In this document: positions 6,989-9,804 of the stretch, in pieces | Layout: the number at the start of each line of letters is the position of its first letter | How positions within the stretch are numbered: the first letter of the stretch is position 1 | DNA from: JBAYZQ01 sp041672385 | GTDB lineage: Bacteria > Spirochaetota > Spirochaetia > Sphaerochaetales > Sphaerochaetaceae | Reading direction: 5' to 3' | DNA length: 9,804 nucleotides | NCBI GenBank assembly: GCA_041672385.1 | Contig: JBAYZQ010000083.1 | Span: 1 to 9,804 of the forward strand | Made by a program: the position numbers and the translations under genes | Notes under the pieces: generated by a model | What the model was told of the DNA's origin: nothing | The model's database searches: none | What the model saw: only the letters and a program-made list of their open reading frames with translations

Positions 6989-7666
6989 ATGAAAAAAAAT
7001 AACAAGAATTTAATTATTACAATTTCAATAATAGTTGCAGTCTTTATTTTAGCTGCGATTTTCTACCCTAAACTCTCTGCATCACAGACTCAACAATCTT
7101 ATCAGCCAACAATAAATGCTGATTTAAATGATGCAAATGTGAAAGCACCTACTGTTTCAGTTTCAGCTAACAGTAAAACTCCTGATCCAAAAACCACAGT
7201 TACACCGGATCCTCCTACGAATGATGAACAAGTAGATAGTACAATGATTCCTGATTTTCCAATTACCAGACTTGATGGAAGTGAAGGAACAATCTATGAA
7301 GACTTAATAGAAGGAATGCCAACTGTAATAAATCTTTTTGCTTCTTGGTGTCCACCTTGCCAGGCGGAAATGCCAGACTTTGTTCAAGCTGCAAAGACCT
7401 ACAAAGGAAAAGTAAATTTCATGTTTTTCGATAGTTTTGATGGAGAAAGAGAAACAAAAGAAAAACTTCTAGCCTTCATCGATAAAATGGATTTTGCTGA
7501 AGATTTTAATGTTTATCTTGATCCTGGTTATTTAGGTTATATTTTTAATTCTAACAGTATCCCTGTTACTATAATGCTTGATAAAGATGGAAATGTAAGC
7601 CACGGTTATCAAGGAATGGTTGCTAACGAAACTTTGATTGCTGATATTGAAAAATTACTTCAATAA
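6989..7666 (+). CDS. Membrane-anchored TlpA/ResA-like thioredoxin-fold protein
   Basis: This 225-residue protein should be held at the outer face of the inner membrane by an uncleaved N-terminal helix (about 8-25). A Thr/Pro/Asp-rich, low-complexity linker (about 33-85) acts as a tether. The thioredoxin domain follows from about 86, with active site WCPPC (Cys121 and Cys124) after NLFAS, and the cis-proline at Pro192 in SIPVT. In the TlpA/ResA family such proteins reduce periplasmic disulfides, for example in cytochrome c apoproteins or damaged proteins. No cytochrome genes are in view, so the client is unknown. AAAGG at 6976-6980 sets the start. The last 12 bases overlap the tail of the convergent regulator. 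Confidence 0.9.
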   Translation: MKKNNKNLIITISIIVAVFILAAIFYPKLSASQTQQSYQPTINADLNDANVKAPTVSVSANSKTPDPKTTVTPDPPTNDEQVDSTMIPDFPITRLDGSEGTIYEDLIEGMPTVINLFASWCPPCQAEMPDFVQAAKTYKGKVNFMFFDSFDGERETKEKLLAFIDKMDFAEDFNVYLDPGYLGYIFNSNSIPVTIMLDKDGNVSHGYQGMVANETLIADIEKLLQ

Positions 7667-8217
7667 ATAATAAAAGCCGTCTCTCTTTTCTAGATAACCT
7701 TTTTGAACAAGAATCTTTATACACCTAAGAAGTTGACGGTAACTAGTTCCAAGCATCATAGCAGTATCACAAAGCTTTTCTGTTATTTTTAATCTAGGAA
7801 AACTGAAAGTCAAATAAGCAAGAAGTCTTTCTTCAACAGATAAAAGCATGTTTTCACTGTTTTGAAGAGAGGCATATTTAAAATTTTTTGCCAAAAAGAA
7901 AGATATTTCTTTCATAAAATCAAGGTCATTGCCTATAAGTTCTCTGGCTTTGATTAAAGGCATACTAAAGGCTTCAACTTCTCCTACAGCCACAATGGTT
8001 GTAAAAGCCAATTCTTCTCCAGTAAAAAATTCCAAATCTCCTATATGTCCAGAAGAATTATAATAACCTAACATTAACATCCCACCATTTTCTTCCATAC
8101 GAAGAGTCTTACATCTTCCTTTGACAACTTAAACTAGATTCTCAACAGGATATCCTTGATTACAAATATGTTCTTTATCTTTAAAAACTTTTTTTTAGCA
8201 AAAAATTCAAATTTCAT
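7655..8217 (-). pseudogene. Broken Crp/Fnr-family (YeiL-like) transcriptional regulator
   Basis: The intact part (7655-8098) encodes 147 residues: the second half of a cNMP-binding-like beta barrel (GHIGDLEFF), the dimerisation helix, and a C-terminal winged helix (TSYRQLLRCIKILVQKGYL) resembling E. coli YeiL. That start lacks a ribosome site and would remove the first third of the barrel. Reading upstream in frame gives good family sequence, KEHICNQGYPVENLV, then a TAA stop at 8129-8131, then VVKGRCKTLRMEENGG. The stop replaces an expected aromatic residue, so one base change would explain it. Further upstream an apparent frameshift in an eight-base A run (8189-8196) separates this from MKFEFFAKK, which starts at 8217. 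Two lesions suggest decay; sequencing error cannot be excluded for the homopolymer. It lies back to back with the DMT transporter, its likely former target. Confidence 0.75.
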
Positions 8218-8223
8218 AAATTA

Positions 8224-8253
8224 ATAATATCATAAAAAAGTGACTTTTGTCAG
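8224..8253 (-). promoter_or_regulatory. Promoter of the YeiL-like regulator (minus strand)
   Basis: On the minus strand CTGACA (8248-8253) is followed after 18 bp by an extended -10, TGA-TATTAT, with the hexamer at 8224-8229. This is the same architecture as the lysine-operon promoter. The predicted start is near 8217, which coincides with the ATG of the reconstructed regulator and would give a nearly leaderless message. Either that, or the true start codon was elsewhere. Confidence 0.45.
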
Positions 8254-8255
8254 TT
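8238..8255. promoter_or_regulatory. Crp/Fnr-style palindromic operator
   Basis: The 18-base element reads AAGTGAC-TTTT-GTCAGTT, with six of seven positions symmetric in each arm. Its core TGA-N6-TCA has the same spacing as Crp and Fnr sites. It overlaps the -35 of the regulator promoter and lies about 50 bp before the DMT transporter start, so it could serve for autoregulation and for control of the transporter. A chance palindrome in AT-rich DNA remains possible. Confidence 0.45.
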
Positions 8256-8299
8256 GCAAAAAAAAACTACTCCTATATCCTAATACTTAAGGAAAGAAT

Positions 8300-9175
8300 A
8301 TGGATTATTTTATATCACTATTGAGCGGAACCGGAATTTCCTTTATGACTGCCATAAATGGACTTCTTGGACAACAATTAGGTTCTTTTTTAAGTGCTAT
8401 TTTCATTCATTTAACAGGGCTTATAACAATAATAATTATTACAATTATTACAAAAACCAATTTCATTTCAAAAGAAAAAATACCATTATTCTTTTATTCT
8501 GGTGGAATAGTTGGAATTTTTACTTTGGTTTTCACAGTTATTGCCTTCAATTATTTAAGTATAACTGCCCTTCTTGCTCTTGGACTTTTAGGACAAACCT
8601 TGGCATCTTTAGTTTGTAATAAATTAAAACTTTTTAGTCATGAAAATGATACCGGAATTATGACAATATCAGGACTAGTTATTATCTTCTTGGGCATTTT
8701 TCTAATGTTGCGTAGAGAAAATGTAAAGGTATTGGCAGTTATTCTAGCATTATTATCAGGAGTCACTATTGTTATTAATCGAATTATAAATGCAACATTA
8801 TCTAAACACAGTTCAAATCTTACCGGAACTCTTTGGAATTATATTACTGGCTTTGTTTTCTCAATTCCAATGGTATTTATTCTTGGAAGAAAAGATTTAT
8901 CACTATTACCAAACCTAACAAATATCCCTTTATGGATGTTTACAGGTGGAATAATTGGTGTATTTGTAGTTTTTATTTCCATTTATGCAACACCAAGAAT
9001 AAACGGAGTAATTCTTAGTGTTCTAATTTTTATAGGACAGGTTTTTACAAGCATTATTTTAGACTATTTTTTAATTGGTGAAATTCAGATGAAATTAATA
9101 TATGGAAGTTTAATAGTACTTGGAGGTTTAATCTTAATCTCTAAAAATAAAAAAATTATAGATGATAAATTATAG
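8300..9175 (+). CDS. DMT-superfamily transporter, YdcZ/DUF606 type (duplicated form)
   Basis: This 291-residue integral membrane protein has about ten hydrophobic segments arranged as two similar halves. Each half opens with the pattern typical of the YdcZ (DUF606) group: NGLLGQQLGSFLSAIFIH near residue 20, and NATLSKHSSNLTGTLWNY near 165. The second half also carries GGIIGVFVVFISIYATP, a family-like loop and helix. Single-unit YdcZ proteins are about 150 residues, so this is the fused double form. The substrate is not known for most members. AAGGAAAG at 8289-8296 sets the start. It is divergent from the broken YeiL-like regulator, a Crp/Fnr-family neighbour that plausibly controlled it. Its last 20 bases overlap the tail of the convergent TSUP gene. 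Confidence 0.85.
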   Translation: MDYFISLLSGTGISFMTAINGLLGQQLGSFLSAIFIHLTGLITIIIITIITKTNFISKEKIPLFFYSGGIVGIFTLVFTVIAFNYLSITALLALGLLGQTLASLVCNKLKLFSHENDTGIMTISGLVIIFLGIFLMLRRENVKVLAVILALLSGVTIVINRIINATLSKHSSNLTGTLWNYITGFVFSIPMVFILGRKDLSLLPNLTNIPLWMFTGGIIGVFVVFISIYATPRINGVILSVLIFIGQVFTSIILDYFLIGEIQMKLIYGSLIVLGGLILISKNKKIIDDKL

Positions 9176-9804
9176 TCAAAATAATTCCAAAAATAATTAA
9201 AAATACGCCAATTACAACATTCAGTTTTTTTTGTGAAATATGGTTTGCAAAAATTGCAGAAAATTTTGCTCCTATAAACCCACAGCTTGCTGTAATTATT
9301 AAAGCATGAAGATAAGTTCCACCAATTAAAATATGTCCTATACCTCCAGCCATAGCCGTAAAGGTCATAATAAACACACTAGTACCGACAGCTTTTTTTG
9401 TATCATAACCCAAAAATAGTTTAAGAACTATCAAAAGCATCAATCCACCACCAGCTCCAATATAGCCACATATAAATCCAATAGGAATTCCACATAAAAT
9501 TGATTTTAAAATTGAATTTTTAAAATGAAATTTATCAATCAAATTGTCATGATTACTACTGTAAATAAAGTTTATCCCTAATAGAATAGCCATAATATTC
9601 ATTATTGATGCTAAAGATTGGGTATTTCCCAAAGAAGAAATATAAGAGGAAAAAGAAGTAAATATCAAAACTGAAACCATCATTGGAAATCCATTTTTAA
9701 TATCAATATTCTTATGTTTTGCATAAGTAATTGCAGAGGTACCTGAACCAATAACATCAGAAGTGAGAGCAATTCCAATGGCAATATAGGGATCCATTCC
9801 TAGA
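9156..9804 (-). CDS. TSUP (TauE/SafE-like) membrane permease, N terminus beyond the window
   Basis: At least 213 residues of a polytopic TSUP-family protein are present; the family exports or imports sulfur-containing or organic anions. The second-half signature is clear: GFICGYIGAGGGLMLL followed by GYDTKKAVGTS, the Gly-rich re-entrant motif and the following loop. The first available Met, in GMDPYIAIG, matches the internal position of the equivalent first-half motif rather than a start. The frame also stays open to the right edge (9797-9804), so roughly 30-40 N-terminal residues are missing. Several TSUP proteins move sulfite, taurine or sulfoacetate, but no substrate can be assigned here. 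It converges on the DMT transporter gene with a 20-bp tail overlap, and I see no terminator hairpin between them. Confidence 0.85.
   Translation of the reverse strand, partial: LGMDPYIAIGIALTSDVIGSGTSAITYAKHKNIDIKNGFPMMVSVLIFTSFSSYISSLGNTQSLASIMNIMAILLGINFIYSSNHDNLIDKFHFKNSILKSILCGIPIGFICGYIGAGGGLMLLIVLKLFLGYDTKKAVGTSVFIMTFTAMAGGIGHILIGGTYLHALIITASCGFIGAKFSAIFANHISQKKLNVVIGVFLIIFGIILTIIYHL

Noticed and set aside
7667..7720. Possible bidirectional terminator after the TlpA-like gene (AAAAG ... CTTTT)
   Set aside because: The stem is entirely weak and lies within the regulator's coding tail. No GC-rich stem with a T run is present.
8833..9018. Second plus-strand frame inside the DMT transporter
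   Set aside because: It overlaps a clear ten-helix membrane protein and has no ribosome site.
1..9804. Insertion sequence ends, CRISPR repeats, tRNA or attachment sites
   Set aside because: I looked for terminal inverted repeats, spaced direct repeats and tRNA-like arms and found none I could support.

Overview
The window is AT-rich, with densely packed genes and clear Shine-Dalgarno sequences. Lineage cannot be proved from it. A host-associated spirochaete of the Treponema type is my best guess: the binding protein's export signal ends in FAGGQEES, a processing context I associate with treponemal binding proteins, and the large periplasmic-domain hybrid kinase also fits. This is inference. 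I see no phage, insertion sequence, CRISPR, rRNA or tRNA.

Region 1 (1-2703) is a lysine-uptake operon. A strong promoter (about 32-61) leads into a clear lysine (L-box) riboswitch (81-231) and a short expression platform. Then come a periplasmic amino-acid binding protein (308-1159), a HisM-type permease (1170-1967) and an ABC ATPase (1969-2703). The riboswitch is the strongest evidence that the substrate is lysine or a close analogue.

Region 2 (2704-7666) has its own promoter (2721-2749) and reads as one transcription unit. It encodes a 954-residue hybrid histidine kinase with two periplasmic binding-protein-like (venus-flytrap, VFT) domains, a membrane-anchored AhpD-like CxxC protein, a CcdA-type thiol-electron transporter and a membrane-anchored TlpA/ResA-like thioredoxin. 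The last three could form a chain carrying reducing equivalents from cytosol to periplasm, with the kinase sensing a small molecule outside.

Region 3 (7655-8299) holds a broken Crp/Fnr-family (YeiL-like) regulator on the minus strand, with an in-frame TAA and an apparent frameshift in a run of eight A. A Crp/Fnr-style palindrome overlaps its promoter and lies between it and the next gene.

Region 4 (8300-9804) has a YdcZ/DUF606-type DMT transporter on the plus strand. Its tail overlaps a convergent TSUP (TauE/SafE-like) permease that runs off the right edge of the window.

The points most worth a second look are the lysine riboswitch in a probable spirochaete, the pairing of a VFT kinase with a thiol-redox relay, the altered ligand pockets of that kinase, and the decayed regulator beside an apparently intact operator and target gene.
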